Assembly: GCA_947170495.1 (NCBI GenBank)
Contig: CAMVUB010000003.1
Coordinates: 1-64,000, forward strand
Length of the DNA stretch: 64,000 nucleotides
DNA from: an uncultured Prevotellaceae bacterium
Lineage (GTDB): Bacteria; Bacteroidota; Bacteroidia; Bacteroidales; Bacteroidaceae
Direction of reading: 5' to 3'
Of this stretch, positions 17,505 through 26,364 are shown piece by piece. Under the pieces are notes generated by a model. The model was not told the origin of the DNA. It worked only from the letters and a program-made list of their open reading frames with translations, and searched no databases. Each line of letters begins with the position of its first letter. Position 1 is the stretch's first letter. The position numbers were made by a program, and so were the translations under genes.

Positions 17505-18713
17505 CTAAAACAGTTTGACGAGTTGGTCAATGATATCGCTTGCCACTTCACGTTTGGGCTTGAGCGGGTAGGGGAGACGTTCCGTGGTGGTGATGATGGT
17601 CACCTTGTTGGTATCGTGCTGGAAGCCGGCGCCCTCATCGTTGAGCGAGTTCATGACGATGAAGTCCAGGTGCTTGCGCTGCAGCTTCTCCTGCGCGTGT
17701 GCCAACTCATCGTTGGTCTCCAGGGCGAAGCCCACAAGCTTCTGGTCTTCGCGCTTCATTTCACCCAGTCCACGCGCGATGTCCTGTGTGGGCTTCAGGC
17801 GCAGCACCAGGCCATCGCCTTCGCGCTTCATCTTGTTGTCGGCGACTTGTTCGGGTGTGAAGTCGGCAACGGCCGCACAGAGGATGGCGGCATCGCAGTC
17901 AGGGAAGAGCCGACTGGCGGCGTCCCACATCTGCTGCGCGCTCTCCACACGTGTGAGCGTGATACCTCTTTCTTGTGTCGTGCACTGCACGGGGCCACAG
18001 ACCATCTCCACCTGAGCGCCACGACGCGCACACTCCTCAGCCAGCGCGAAGCCCATCTTCCCACTGGAATAGTTGCCGATAAAGCGGACGGGGTCAATGC
18101 GCTCGTAGGTGGGGCCGGCAGTAATCAGGATGCGACGACCAGAGAAGGGTTTAAAGGGTTCAAGAGGTTTAAGGGGTTTAAGATTTGCAAGATGTGCGAG
18201 GACCACCTCGGCTATCTTCTCAGGCTCTTCCATACGTCCCTTGCCCACGAGATGACTGGCCAACTCGCCGCTGGCAGGCTCTATGATGGTCACGCCCCGC
18301 GCCTTGAGCAGCTGCAGGTTGTCCTGGGTGGAGGGGTGCGCCCACATGTCCAGGTCCATGGCCGGCGCCACGAATACGGGAGCCTTCATGGAGAGGTAGG
18401 TGGTCACGAGCATATTGTCAGCTATGCCGTGCGCCATCTTACCGATGGTGGAGGCGGTGGCGGGAGCAATGACCATCGCATCAGCCCACAGTCCCAGATC
18501 GACATGGCTGTGCCATGTGCCGTCGCGCTGCGCGAAGAACTCGCTAATGACGGGCTTCGAGGTCAGCGCTGACAATGTGATAGGGGTGATGAACTCCTTT
18601 CCCGCAGGGGTGATGACCACCTGCACTTCGTGACCTTGTTTCACGAACTGGCGAATGAGCGTGCAGGCCTTATAGGCTGCAATGCTGCCGGTGATGCCTA
18701 AGACAATCTTCAT
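17505..18713 (-). CDS. coaBC: Phosphopantothenoylcysteine decarboxylase / phosphopantothenate-cysteine ligase
   Basis: A 402-residue bifunctional enzyme for two steps of coenzyme A synthesis. The CoaC half has GITGSIAAYKA, the catalytic-histidine region WHSHVDLGLWADAMVIAPAT and PAMDLDMW. The CoaB half has RRILITAGPTYERIDPVRF and NYSSGKMGFALAEE. Between them is the Lys/Pro-rich linker LKPLKPLEPFKPF, encoded by nonamer word repeats (18145-18186). The frame is intact. It is in a minus-strand run with the upstream exonuclease gene and downstream porD-like and recN genes. Confidence 0.95.
   Translation of the reverse strand: MKIVLGITGSIAAYKACTLIRQFVKQGHEVQVVITPAGKEFITPITLSALTSKPVISEFFAQRDGTWHSHVDLGLWADAMVIAPATASTIGKMAHGIADNMLVTTYLSMKAPVFVAPAMDLDMWAHPSTQDNLQLLKARGVTIIEPASGELASHLVGKGRMEEPEKIAEVVLAHLANLKPLKPLEPFKPFSGRRILITAGPTYERIDPVRFIGNYSSGKMGFALAEECARRGAQVEMVCGPVQCTTQERGITLTRVESAQQMWDAASRLFPDCDAAILCAAVADFTPEQVADNKMKREGDGLVLRLKPTQDIARGLGEMKREDQKLVGFALETNDELAHAQEKLQRKHLDFIVMNSLNDEGAGFQHDTNKVTIITTTERLPYPLKPKREVASDIIDQLVKLF
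18145..18186 (-). repeat. Word repeat inside coaBC linker
   Basis: Units of the type ggtttaaa, gggttcaag, aggtttaag and gggtttaag encode LKPLKPLEPFKP at the CoaC-CoaB junction. Similar words fill nearby spacers. Confidence 0.8.
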
Positions 18714-18746
18714 CTGACGGTATTACAGATTTTCGATAGAACGTGT

Positions 18747-19523
18747 TCAGCGGTTGGTGCTCTTGCTGCGGAGTGCAATCTCTGTCAGCACCTGCTTTGT
18801 GTTACGGGCGAAGTCACCCTGCATGATCCAGCTGAAATAACCAGGGTCGCGGCGCAGCACCTCTGCCACGGGCATCCCTTTGTATTTGCCGAAATTGAAG
18901 ATTTCGGTGCCTTTGTCATCGCGCACGATACGTCCGGCGAAGTCTACGTTGCGGTCACGCTGGGAATACTCGGCCAGGAAGTTGATGTCGTTCTGCAGCA
19001 CATCGGGGTAGTGGTCCAGCTGGGCGCAGAGCACCTCGTAGGAGGCCTTGGTGTCAGCGAGGGCTGAGTGGGCGTCTTCGAGGTTCTTATGGCAGTAGAA
19101 CTGATAGGCGGCAATGAGCGTGCGGCGTTCCAGCTTGTGATAGATGTTCTGGACATCTACACGGCGGCATTTGCCGAGATCCACATTCATCCCAGCACGC
19201 AGGAACTCCTCGGCCAGCATCGGGATGTCGAAATGGTTGGAGTTGAAGCCGCCGAGGTCGCAGTCCTTCAGGAATGCCCAGATATCGGCCGCCACGTCAG
19301 CGAACTGCGGGCAGTCGGCCACGTCTTGGTCATAGATGCCGTGCACCTTCGAGGCCTCCTCTGGGATATGCATACCAGGGTTGATGCGCATCACCTTCGA
19401 TTCCTCGTTGCCATTGGGGAACACCTTCAGCAGGCATATCTCTACGATGCGGTCATTGACGATATCAATGCCCGTCGTTTCGAGGTCAAAGAAGACAATT
19501 GGATTGTCTAAATGTAGTTTCAT
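18747..19523 (-). CDS. DEDDh 3'-5' exonuclease (DnaQ/ExoX-like)
   Basis: A 258-residue exonuclease. Exo I is FFDLETTGID, Exo II GGFNSNHFDIPML, and Exo III NLEDAHSALADTKAS with the DEDDh histidine. The C-terminal segment FNFGKYKGMPVAEVL with DPGYFSWIM resembles the ExoX-like C-terminal domain. It could act in proofreading or DNA repair. Start chosen at MKLHLDNPIVFFD; a longer frame adds 13 residues with no support. It is located between dnaN and coaBC on the same strand. Confidence 0.88.
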   Translation of the reverse strand: MKLHLDNPIVFFDLETTGIDIVNDRIVEICLLKVFPNGNEESKVMRINPGMHIPEEASKVHGIYDQDVADCPQFADVAADIWAFLKDCDLGGFNSNHFDIPMLAEEFLRAGMNVDLGKCRRVDVQNIYHKLERRTLIAAYQFYCHKNLEDAHSALADTKASYEVLCAQLDHYPDVLQNDINFLAEYSQRDRNVDFAGRIVRDDKGTEIFNFGKYKGMPVAEVLRRDPGYFSWIMQGDFARNTKQVLTEIALRSKSTNR

Positions 19524-19607
19524 AAAGTGAATATCTGATGAAAAGGAATAACAGATTAGCAAACCTTTCAGAGCTCGCTAATCTGTTAAAAATCAATATT
19601 TGAAATA

Positions 19608-20732
19608 TTAGTCGTTCAACATCATAGGCATCAGCAGCATGAGGATCTCCTCGCCCTCTTTCTGCTCAGCAGGTGTGATGATGCCGGCACGACCGGGATC
19701 AGCCAGCTCGAAGTTCACCTCGTTGCCTTCCAGGTTGCCCAGGATGTCCAACAGGAGGGTACCCTTGAAGCCAATGTTGATGGCGGGGAAGTCATATTCG
19801 CACATGAGGCGCTCCTCAGCCGAAGTGGAGAAATCCACATCCTGACCGCTCACCGTCAGCAGGTTCTTCTTAAAGGCCAGTTTCACCTGTGCACTGCTCT
19901 GGCTGCTGAACACCAGCACGCGCTTGAGGGTGGAGACGAGGGCGGCACGGTCGATGGTGGCCTTGTAGGGGTTGTTCTGCGGGATCACGCTGTTGTAGTT
20001 GGGATAGCGCCCGTCGATGAGGCGGCAGGTGAGGGTATAGTCGGCGGTCTCCAACTTCGCCATCTTATCGTTGAAGGTCAACTCTGCCGTGGCGTCGCCC
20101 TTCTGCAGGAGGCCCTTCAGGATGTTGGCGGGCTTCTTAGGCAGGATGAATCCCATCTGCTGCTCGCTCTTCACGGAGAACTCCTTCTTACGCACCAGCT
20201 TGCGGCCGTCGGTACCGACGAAAACGAGGCAGTCGGGGGTGAAGTCAAAGTAGATACCGGTCATCACAGGACGGATTTCATCGTCGGCCGTGGCGAAGAT
20301 GCTCTGGTTGATGCCTGTCAGCAGGACGCTCTGCTTCAGCGTGAAGCTGTGTGCATCGCTGTCGATGTTATGCGGAGCGGGATACTCGTCGGCACGCTCA
20401 CCGGCAATGCTGAACGTACCGTTCTGGTACTGGCCCACAATCTTCATGCTCTCCAAGTCGATGTCCAGTGTGATGGGCTGGTCGGAGATCTCCTTGAGGG
20501 AGTCCTGAATAGTCTTGGCCTTGATGCAGAAGCGGGCATTCATGTCGCTCTCGATCAAATCCACGCTGGTGACGAGGGTCGTCTCACTGTCAGAAGCCGT
20601 GATGGACATCTTCTGGTTATCGACGTCGAAGAGATAGCAGTCCAGGATGGGCAGTGAGTTCTTGTTGTTGAGTACTCGGTTGATGGAGGTGAGGCGACCG
20701 AAGAGGGCCGCGCTGGAGACTTTAATCTTCAT
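19608..20732 (-). CDS. dnaN: DNA polymerase III beta sliding clamp
   Basis: A 374-residue clamp, a normal length for the family. It begins MKIKVSSAALFGRLTSINRV and ends AEQKEGEEILMLLMPMMLND, with three repeated clamp domains of ~120 residues. It forms a dimeric ring that tethers polymerase to DNA. It is the first gene of the minus-strand run; a promoter TTTG-N20-TAATTTTG lies upstream at 20794-20825. The neighbouring dnaA or recF often found beside dnaN in other bacteria are absent. Confidence 0.97.
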   Translation of the reverse strand: MKIKVSSAALFGRLTSINRVLNNKNSLPILDCYLFDVDNQKMSITASDSETTLVTSVDLIESDMNARFCIKAKTIQDSLKEISDQPITLDIDLESMKIVGQYQNGTFSIAGERADEYPAPHNIDSDAHSFTLKQSVLLTGINQSIFATADDEIRPVMTGIYFDFTPDCLVFVGTDGRKLVRKKEFSVKSEQQMGFILPKKPANILKGLLQKGDATAELTFNDKMAKLETADYTLTCRLIDGRYPNYNSVIPQNNPYKATIDRAALVSTLKRVLVFSSQSSAQVKLAFKKNLLTVSGQDVDFSTSAEERLMCEYDFPAINIGFKGTLLLDILGNLEGNEVNFELADPGRAGIITPAEQKEGEEILMLLMPMMLND

Positions 20733-20793
20733 ATTCTATACTTTTTTGTTGTTATCACGGGCAAAAAGGCAGCAGATGCCTACTAAAACCGAG

Positions 20794-20825
20794 CAAAATT
20801 AATGACTTTTGTCCGAATAGGCAAA
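20794..20825 (-). promoter_or_regulatory. Promoter of dnaN
   Basis: On the minus strand TTTG (20822-20825) is separated by 20 bp from TAATTTTG (20794-20801), fitting the Bacteroidetes -33/-7 pattern. It leaves a leader of roughly 50 bases before the dnaN ATG. Confidence 0.65.
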
Positions 20826-20841
20826 AAAAACAGCCAAAAAG

Positions 20842-20873
20842 TTTCAAAAGATGAAGAGAAAGGCCTATATTTG
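20842..20873 (+). promoter_or_regulatory. Promoter of the DUF3127 gene
   Basis: TATATTTG at 20866-20873 matches the -7 consensus, with TTTC 20 bp upstream as a weak -33. It faces away from the dnaN promoter, making a divergent promoter pair. Confidence 0.55.
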
Positions 20874-20927
20874 CATCGCTTTTCCAAAAAGGACTCATTA
20901 TTTTACTATAAAAATCACATTTCAAAC

Positions 20928-21350
20928 ATGGAAATCCAAGGAAAAATCATCATGGTGCTTCCTGAACGCGGAGGTGTCTCGCAGCGCTCGGGAAGTGAAT
21001 GGAAAGTTGCATCTTATGTGTTGGAGACGATGGAGCAATATCCTCGCAAATGTTGCTTCGAGGTCTTCGGCAGCGATCGCATCGCCCAGTTCAATATTCA
21101 GGTGGGGCAGATGCTGACTGTCAGCCTCGACATCGATGCTCGTGAATATAATGGCCGTTGGTACAATCAGATTCGCGCGTGGAAGGTAGCGCCCTACGAT
21201 CCCAACGCTGTTGCTCCTGCCGCAGATCCCAATGCCGCCTTTGGCGCTCCGCAGGCAGCTCCCATCCCTGCAGCTCCGGCACCTGCTGCGGCTCCTGCTC
21301 CAGAGGCTTCGGCTTTCAGCGGGGAGAGCACCGACGACCTGCCCTTCTAA
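20928..21350 (+). CDS. DUF3127 OB-fold-like protein with an SSB-type acidic tail
   Basis: A 140-residue protein starting at MEIQGKIIMVLPERGGVSQR; an upstream in-frame extension contains the promoter and is unlikely to be translated. Residues ~1-85 match DUF3127, a small beta-rich domain. The rest is an Ala/Pro-rich linker ending in STDDLPF. That tail resembles the conserved acidic tip of single-stranded DNA-binding protein that recruits repair enzymes. A role in DNA metabolism is inferred, supported by divergence from dnaN. A bidirectional terminator follows. Confidence 0.85.
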   Translation: MEIQGKIIMVLPERGGVSQRSGSEWKVASYVLETMEQYPRKCCFEVFGSDRIAQFNIQVGQMLTVSLDIDAREYNGRWYNQIRAWKVAPYDPNAVAPAADPNAAFGAPQAAPIPAAPAPAAAPAPEASAFSGESTDDLPF

Positions 21351-21360
21351 TTTAGATTAA

Positions 21361-21403
21361 AAAGAAAAGAGGCTTGCGAATCTCGCAGGCCTCTTTCTTT
21401 TAA
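21361..21403. terminator. Bidirectional intrinsic terminator
   Basis: A stem AAGAGGCTTGCGA / TCGCAGGCCTCTT with A-rich and T-rich flanks lies between the convergent DUF3127 and FHA genes and overlaps the FHA stop. It can terminate both transcripts. Confidence 0.85.
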
Positions 21404-21903
21404 TCGTCCTCGTGTCCAGCAGCACGGAATATCATGGTTGTCGCGCCGATGGTGATGATGGCCCCGTGGTCAAGGCGCAGGCGGTCTTTGGCGCTGAGCA
21501 TCGTATTACCCACGAAGGTACCTGTGCCGTCCGTGCTGGCATCGCGAAGCGTATAGACCAATTCTCCTGCACGGTTGCGGCTGACATTGATGATGCAATG
21601 GGTAGTATCTACGCTGGGGTCCACCGTCTCGATGGGGGCGTTGATATCGGAGCCTTTCACATAGCGGCCGATCACGTTGTCACCCATCTGCAATTCTATC
21701 GTCTGCTCGTGATGGAATACATTCTCTATCACTACGATAGACCCGCAATCTTCATGTTCTTCTTCAGCGTTCTTGACGCCTATGCGCAGTCCGAATTGCT
21801 TATGACAATTGGGACACTCAAAGACGAGTGTCTCACCGCTTTTGTAGCGGGTGTCATCAAATGGCATGTAATGGTCGCACTTGGGACAGCGCACTTTCTT
21901 CAT
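21400..21903 (-). CDS. Zinc-ribbon plus FHA-domain protein
   Basis: A 167-residue protein. Residues 1-45 form a zinc ribbon with two CxxC pairs (VRCPKCDH and FECPNCHKQFG) of the MJ0042-like type. The rest is an FHA domain: VIGRYVKGSDI, the THCII phospho-recognition region, and DGTGTFVGNTML. FHA domains bind phosphothreonine, so it may read a Ser/Thr kinase signal. It starts 10 bp downstream of the HU/SPOR membrane gene on the same strand. Partners are unknown. Confidence 0.85.
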   Translation of the reverse strand: MKKVRCPKCDHYMPFDDTRYKSGETLVFECPNCHKQFGLRIGVKNAEEEHEDCGSIVVIENVFHHEQTIELQMGDNVIGRYVKGSDINAPIETVDPSVDTTHCIINVSRNRAGELVYTLRDASTDGTGTFVGNTMLSAKDRLRLDHGAIITIGATTMIFRAAGHEDD

Positions 21904-21913
21904 AGGCTCTCCC

Positions 21914-22888
21914 TTACAGTTTCATCACCCAACTGCTGGCAAACTCCTTGCCGGCTTTGTGCAGGATGACATTGGCATTGTAGGCCTCCGTCTCGTCGGC
22001 ATAACCTGCCAGCACCACACGGCGCAATTTGCCGTTGTCGTGAATCTTTGCATTCGCGTAGCCGCGTGATTGCAGATCGGCGATATAGCGCTCTGCATTC
22101 TTGAGACTTACGTCGCTGGCAAGGACAATGGCATATTGGTCGGCAGCAGCAGGCAGGGCCACTTGCTGGGGCTCTTCAGCCACGGCTGCGGCCTGCGATG
22201 TCTCCGTCAGCTTTGCTTCATGCTGCTTGACCTCGACGCTCGCTGCGGGCTGAGGGGTGCTGATGAGCGAAGCTTGCTGCAGCAGACGTTCACGATGCAC
22301 GGACATGGGTGCCGAGAACAACACGCAGATGGCGATGAAGGCGGCGCAGGCAGCCACATAGCGCAGGGAGCGACGGCTGATGCGAATGACGATATGCTTG
22401 TCAGTATCGACAAATCCCTCTGCATGCTGCTTATGCTGATCAGCTAGTTTCACGAAGCGCTCCGTCGCCGTGAGCTTAGGCATCGTAAAGGCTTCCAAGC
22501 CATAATGCTCAGGAGAGATGATGCCGGCCTGGCAAGTGGAGAAGCTGACATGGCCGTCTTCGTCCTGTGTGAAGATGCCGATACTTCCGAAGTCCACCTG
22601 TCCGTCGGAGAGCAGCTGTTGGCGCAGTTCCAAGATCATCTGCTGCACCTGCCGCTTAGCGTCGGCAAGGGCGCCGCGATGTACGGCCTGTACAACACCT
22701 ACCAGCAACCCGTCGTCCTCAGTGAGCTCTGGATTAAAACGAACGATACGCTTAGGCGGGAAGAACAAGTCTTCACTGTCAGCGTGCTGCGCATTGCTCG
22801 TATGAGCAACAAAAGCACCGAACTGCGGAACAATCACGCAGTTATGCGTCAGCAGCAGATACTCAATGTGTTGGGAAAGTCTATTCAT
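21914..22888 (-). CDS. Membrane protein with HU-CCDC81-like domains and SPOR domain
   Basis: A 324-residue protein starting at MNRLSQHIEYLLLTHNCVIV. The first ~130 residues show two HU-CCDC81-type domains (VIVPQFGAFVA, VDFGSIGIF). A membrane helix SLRYVAACAAFIAICVLF follows near residue 165. The periplasmic end (about 240-320) is a SPOR domain (YAIVLASDVSLKNAERYIAD), which in other proteins binds denuded septal peptidoglycan. The layout could connect a cytoplasmic fold to the division septum. A TAACTTTG element lies five bases upstream of the ATG. Confidence 0.85.
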   Translation of the reverse strand: MNRLSQHIEYLLLTHNCVIVPQFGAFVAHTSNAQHADSEDLFFPPKRIVRFNPELTEDDGLLVGVVQAVHRGALADAKRQVQQMILELRQQLLSDGQVDFGSIGIFTQDEDGHVSFSTCQAGIISPEHYGLEAFTMPKLTATERFVKLADQHKQHAEGFVDTDKHIVIRISRRSLRYVAACAAFIAICVLFSAPMSVHRERLLQQASLISTPQPAASVEVKQHEAKLTETSQAAAVAEEPQQVALPAAADQYAIVLASDVSLKNAERYIADLQSRGYANAKIHDNGKLRRVVLAGYADETEAYNANVILHKAGKEFASSWVMKL

Positions 22889-22893
22889 CGCCG

Positions 22894-22901
22894 CAAAGTT
22901 A
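22894..22901 (-). promoter_or_regulatory. -7 promoter element of the HU/SPOR gene
   Basis: TAACTTTG on the minus strand, five bases from the ATG at 22886-22888. A -33 element is not obvious. The arrangement predicts a leaderless or nearly leaderless message. Confidence 0.6.
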
Positions 22902-22961
22902 GCACATTTCTTTCGAATAACCATCAATATTTCCCTAAAAAAATCATTATTTTCTCAAACT

Positions 22962-22992
22962 TTTGTCATTTCACACTTTATTACTAACTTTG
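22962..22992 (+). promoter_or_regulatory. Promoter of addA-addB
   Basis: TTTG at 22962-22965, exactly 19 bp, then TAACTTTG at 22985-22992. This is a full Bacteroidetes consensus promoter, leaving a leader of about 45 bases before the addA ATG. Confidence 0.8.
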
Positions 22993-23045
22993 CCGCAGAA
23001 TTTCTCGTTCTCATTTCTGACCCCTATATATATTAATAAGGTGTT

Positions 23046-26000
23046 ATGTCGTCACTAACCGTTTACAAAGCCTCTGCAGGATCAGGCAAGACATTCACGC
23101 TGGCTGTACAGTACATCAAGCTTCTCGTGATGGCTCAAGAGCCCGCTGAATACGCCAGCATCCTGGCTGTCACGTTCACCAATAAAGCCACGGGCGAGAT
23201 GAAGGACCGCATCCTCAGTCAGCTCTATGGCATTGGCCACGCCCTGGAGAGCAGCGAGCCCTATTTCCAGGCGCTCAAGAAGGCATTGCGCGAAGAGGGT
23301 GCCGACGTCTATCCCGACGATGAGCTGCGCCTCCGCTGCCGCGAGGCGTTGCACCAGATACTTCATGACTACAACCGCTTCCGCGTGCAGACCATCGATG
23401 CATTCTTCCAGACCATCCTGCGTGGCCTGGCCCACGAACTGGGTCTCACGGCAAGTCTGCAGGTGGAAATCAGCGACACCGAGGTGCTGTCGAAGGCCGT
23501 AGATCGCATCGTCGATCGCCTGCAGGACGACCCTCAGGTATTCGAATGGCTCTACAGCCTCGTGCGCGAGCGCATCGCCAACGACCAGCGCTGGGACGTG
23601 ACGCGCGAGGTCAAGAACTTCGGTCGCGCCATCTTCAACGAGGACTACCTCCTGCGTGGCGAGCAGCTGCGCCAACGGCTCACCAACGCCACCTTCATGC
23701 GCCAGTTCATCCAGCAGCTCAACGAGATGGCTACCGCCCCCGTGGAACGCCTGAAGAGTACTGCAGCGCAGATTGAACATGCCGTGCTGGAGGCGAACAT
23801 CGCCTACACCGACTTCTCCAACGGCAAGACGCTACTGACGTTCGTGGAGCGCCTGAAGGCCGGCGACATCGATGTGGACCCCGGCACGCGCATACAGGGA
23901 TGGGCAGACAACCCGCTGACGATGGTCAAGAAAGCTGACCAGAAGCAGCGCCCGGATCTTGTGGAAGCAGCAGATGTCATAGGTGGCTTCCTCAGCGACC
24001 TCGTGGATCGCCTGCCCGATATGCAGTTTCAGGCCAACAGCGCCCGTCTGGCGATGACGCATCTCAAACCGCTCTGCCTGTTGGACGCCATCGACCGCGA
24101 GGTGGCCGACATCAATGCCGAGACCTCGCGCTTCAACCTTGCCAAGACGCCGATTCTGCTCAGCCGGATGGTAGGGGAGAGCGACGCCCCCTTCGTCTTT
24201 GAGAAGATAGGCGCCCTACTGCACCACGTGATGATCGACGAGTTCCAGGACACGTCCACCCTGCAATGGAAGAACTTCCGTGTTCTCCTGCTGGAGAGCC
24301 TTGCCAAGGGAGGTCACAACCTGCTCGTGGGCGATGTCAAGCAGAGCATCTACCGCTGGCGTGGCGGCGACTGGCGCATTCTCGGCGACATAGAACACAA
24401 GATGGTGCCGCCACCGCAGATTCGCAACCTCGACGTCAACCGTCGCAGTGCGGCCAACATCATACATTTCAACAACGAATTCTTCCGCGATGCCGCCCGC
24501 GAGCTCGAAAAGGCCTCACTCTCCGAGCTCACCATCCTTCGTGGCACCTTCTCCTTCGTCGATGCCTATGCCGACGTGAAGCAGTTCACCCCCGAGGAAG
24601 TCGCCGCGGCAGCGAGTGATCCAGTGGAAGCGTCGGCGACGCCTGAGGGTTTCGTCTCCGTCACCGTCCTTGACCCGTCGGAATATACCAAACGCGACGA
24701 TTGGGAGCCTGCCATCCTCGATGATGTCAAGGCGCAGGTGCGCGCCCTCCACGCCGAAGGGCTTCCCTACAGCGCGATGACGATTCTCGTGCGCAACAAC
24801 AGCGACATGCAACCCATCATCAAGAGCTTTGCCGAGGACGAGGACATGCCGCCCATCGTCAGCGACGAGGCCTTCCTCCTCTCCGCCTCGCCAGCCAATA
24901 TGCTCCTCATCGCAGCCCTGCGTACCCTCGACGATCCGTCCGATGTGGTCTCGCAGTACTACCTCCGCACCCATGCCAGCGACCTGCCTGCTGAGGGCCT
25001 CGACCCGCAACTCGCGCAGTTGCCGTTCTACGAACTCATTGAGACGCTCTATCGCGACCTGCACCTTGACACCATCCCACGTCAGGATGCCTATCTCTTC
25101 GCGTTTTTCGATGCCGTCCTCGACTTTCAGCACTCCGAATCCTCCGACCTCCACTCGTTCCTGGCCTACTGGGACGAGCGTCTCGCCAGCCAGTCCATCC
25201 CTGCCGGGCAGGTCAACGGCATACGTATCATCACCATTCACAAGGCCAAGGGCTTGGAGTTCCACACCGTTTTCATGCCCTTCTGCACCTGGGCGTTGGA
25301 GCGCGACCGTGCCACAGACCTGCTTTGGTGCACGCCCACCGAGGAGCCCTTCAGCGAGTTGGAATTGCTGCCCATCACGCCCAGCTCCAGGACGGCACCC
25401 AACTCCGTCTTCGGTCGCGACTATGCCGAGTCTCACCTGCTCTCGCGCCTCGACGAGCTCAACGCCTTGTACGTTGGCTTCACACGTCCTGCTCGGAACT
25501 TCTACGCCTGGGCGGTGGGCGATGCCGACGGCCTTACCAAGTCCAAACGCACCGTGGGCGACCTCATCGCTGCCGTCATTCCTGGTGGCACGTTGCTGGG
25601 CGAGCCTGTGCTGACTACCGATGAAGCCAAGGAGGAGAAGGCGACAGATGCCAAGAAGGTCAATCGCCTGACACCCAAGGCCACGCCCCTCGACATCACC
25701 ATGTGTTCCTATCCCCTCAGCGCCACCTTCCGCCAGAGCAACCGCTCGCAAGACTTCCTCGCCTCGCTACCGTCAGCGACGAATGAGGACAGCGAGGAGG
25801 CGGAGATGACCGACGAATACTACCGCCAGCAGCAATACGTGGAAATGGGGCGCCTGCTCCATAGCGTGCTGCAGCAGATGGCCATCCTCGATGATGTCCG
25901 TCCTGTCCTGGACAGTCTGGAGCACGAGGGCGTCATCTCGCGCTATGCGCCCGACGGCACCTACGTCAGCGTGCGTCGCGCCGATCTCGAGAAATGGTTC

Positions 26001-26309
26001 GCTCGCGGCTTCAGCAACCCGCAGGTGGCCTCGTGGTTCTCAGGAGAGTGGACACTCTTCAACGAATGTTCCATCGTGAGCCTCGATGCCAAAACACACC
26101 AGCCCGTCACACATCGTCCTGACCGCGTGATGATCTCGCCCGACGGCTCGCACGTCGTGGTCGTCGATTTCAAGTTCGGCCGCTACCACGACACCTACGA
26201 GCAACAGGTCCGTGACTATATGTCCCTGCTCGCCGCTATGTACCCCTCCGCCACCGTCAAGGGCTACCTCTGGTTCGTCTATTCCTCCCGCGTGCAGGCG
26301 ATTGCCTGA
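23046..26309 (+). CDS. addA: AddA/RecB-like helicase-nuclease
   Basis: A 1087-residue UvrD-type superfamily 1 helicase fused to a nuclease. Walker A is ASAGSGKT (9-16); further motifs are TFTNKATGEMKDRI, IDEFQDTS and VGDVKQSIYRWRGGD, and ITIHKAKGLEF. The C-terminus carries the RecB-family nuclease core VVVVDFKFG (Asp1041, Lys1043) with YEQQVRDY. With AddB it would resect double-strand breaks and load RecA. The strong promoter upstream starts the addA-addB-sulfatase run. The gene symbol is assigned by family and context. Confidence 0.92.
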   Translation: MSSLTVYKASAGSGKTFTLAVQYIKLLVMAQEPAEYASILAVTFTNKATGEMKDRILSQLYGIGHALESSEPYFQALKKALREEGADVYPDDELRLRCREALHQILHDYNRFRVQTIDAFFQTILRGLAHELGLTASLQVEISDTEVLSKAVDRIVDRLQDDPQVFEWLYSLVRERIANDQRWDVTREVKNFGRAIFNEDYLLRGEQLRQRLTNATFMRQFIQQLNEMATAPVERLKSTAAQIEHAVLEANIAYTDFSNGKTLLTFVERLKAGDIDVDPGTRIQGWADNPLTMVKKADQKQRPDLVEAADVIGGFLSDLVDRLPDMQFQANSARLAMTHLKPLCLLDAIDREVADINAETSRFNLAKTPILLSRMVGESDAPFVFEKIGALLHHVMIDEFQDTSTLQWKNFRVLLLESLAKGGHNLLVGDVKQSIYRWRGGDWRILGDIEHKMVPPPQIRNLDVNRRSAANIIHFNNEFFRDAARELEKASLSELTILRGTFSFVDAYADVKQFTPEEVAAAASDPVEASATPEGFVSVTVLDPSEYTKRDDWEPAILDDVKAQVRALHAEGLPYSAMTILVRNNSDMQPIIKSFAEDEDMPPIVSDEAFLLSASPANMLLIAALRTLDDPSDVVSQYYLRTHASDLPAEGLDPQLAQLPFYELIETLYRDLHLDTIPRQDAYLFAFFDAVLDFQHSESSDLHSFLAYWDERLASQSIPAGQVNGIRIITIHKAKGLEFHTVFMPFCTWALERDRATDLLWCTPTEEPFSELELLPITPSSRTAPNSVFGRDYAESHLLSRLDELNALYVGFTRPARNFYAWAVGDADGLTKSKRTVGDLIAAVIPGGTLLGEPVLTTDEAKEEKATDAKKVNRLTPKATPLDITMCSYPLSATFRQSNRSQDFLASLPSATNEDSEEAEMTDEYYRQQQYVEMGRLLHSVLQQMAILDDVRPVLDSLEHEGVISRYAPDGTYVSVRRADLEKWFARGFSNPQVASWFSGEWTLFNECSIVSLDAKTHQPVTHRPDRVMISPDGSHVVVVDFKFGRYHDTYEQQVRDYMSLLAAMYPSATVKGYLWFVYSSRVQAIA

Positions 26310-26330
26310 AAACCCATCTTTGGCCGCCAA

Positions 26331-26358
26331 TCATCAATCCTCAATCATCAATCTTCAA
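26331..26358. repeat. Spacer heptamers between addA and addB
   Basis: aatcatc, aatcctc, aatcatc and aatcttc follow one another with a 7-nt period in the short addA-addB spacer. Confidence 0.75.
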
Positions 26359-26364
26359 TAATAA

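Noticed and set aside
24516..25751. Long minus-strand frame within addA
   Set aside because: A shadow frame. AddA has all helicase motifs on the plus strand across it.
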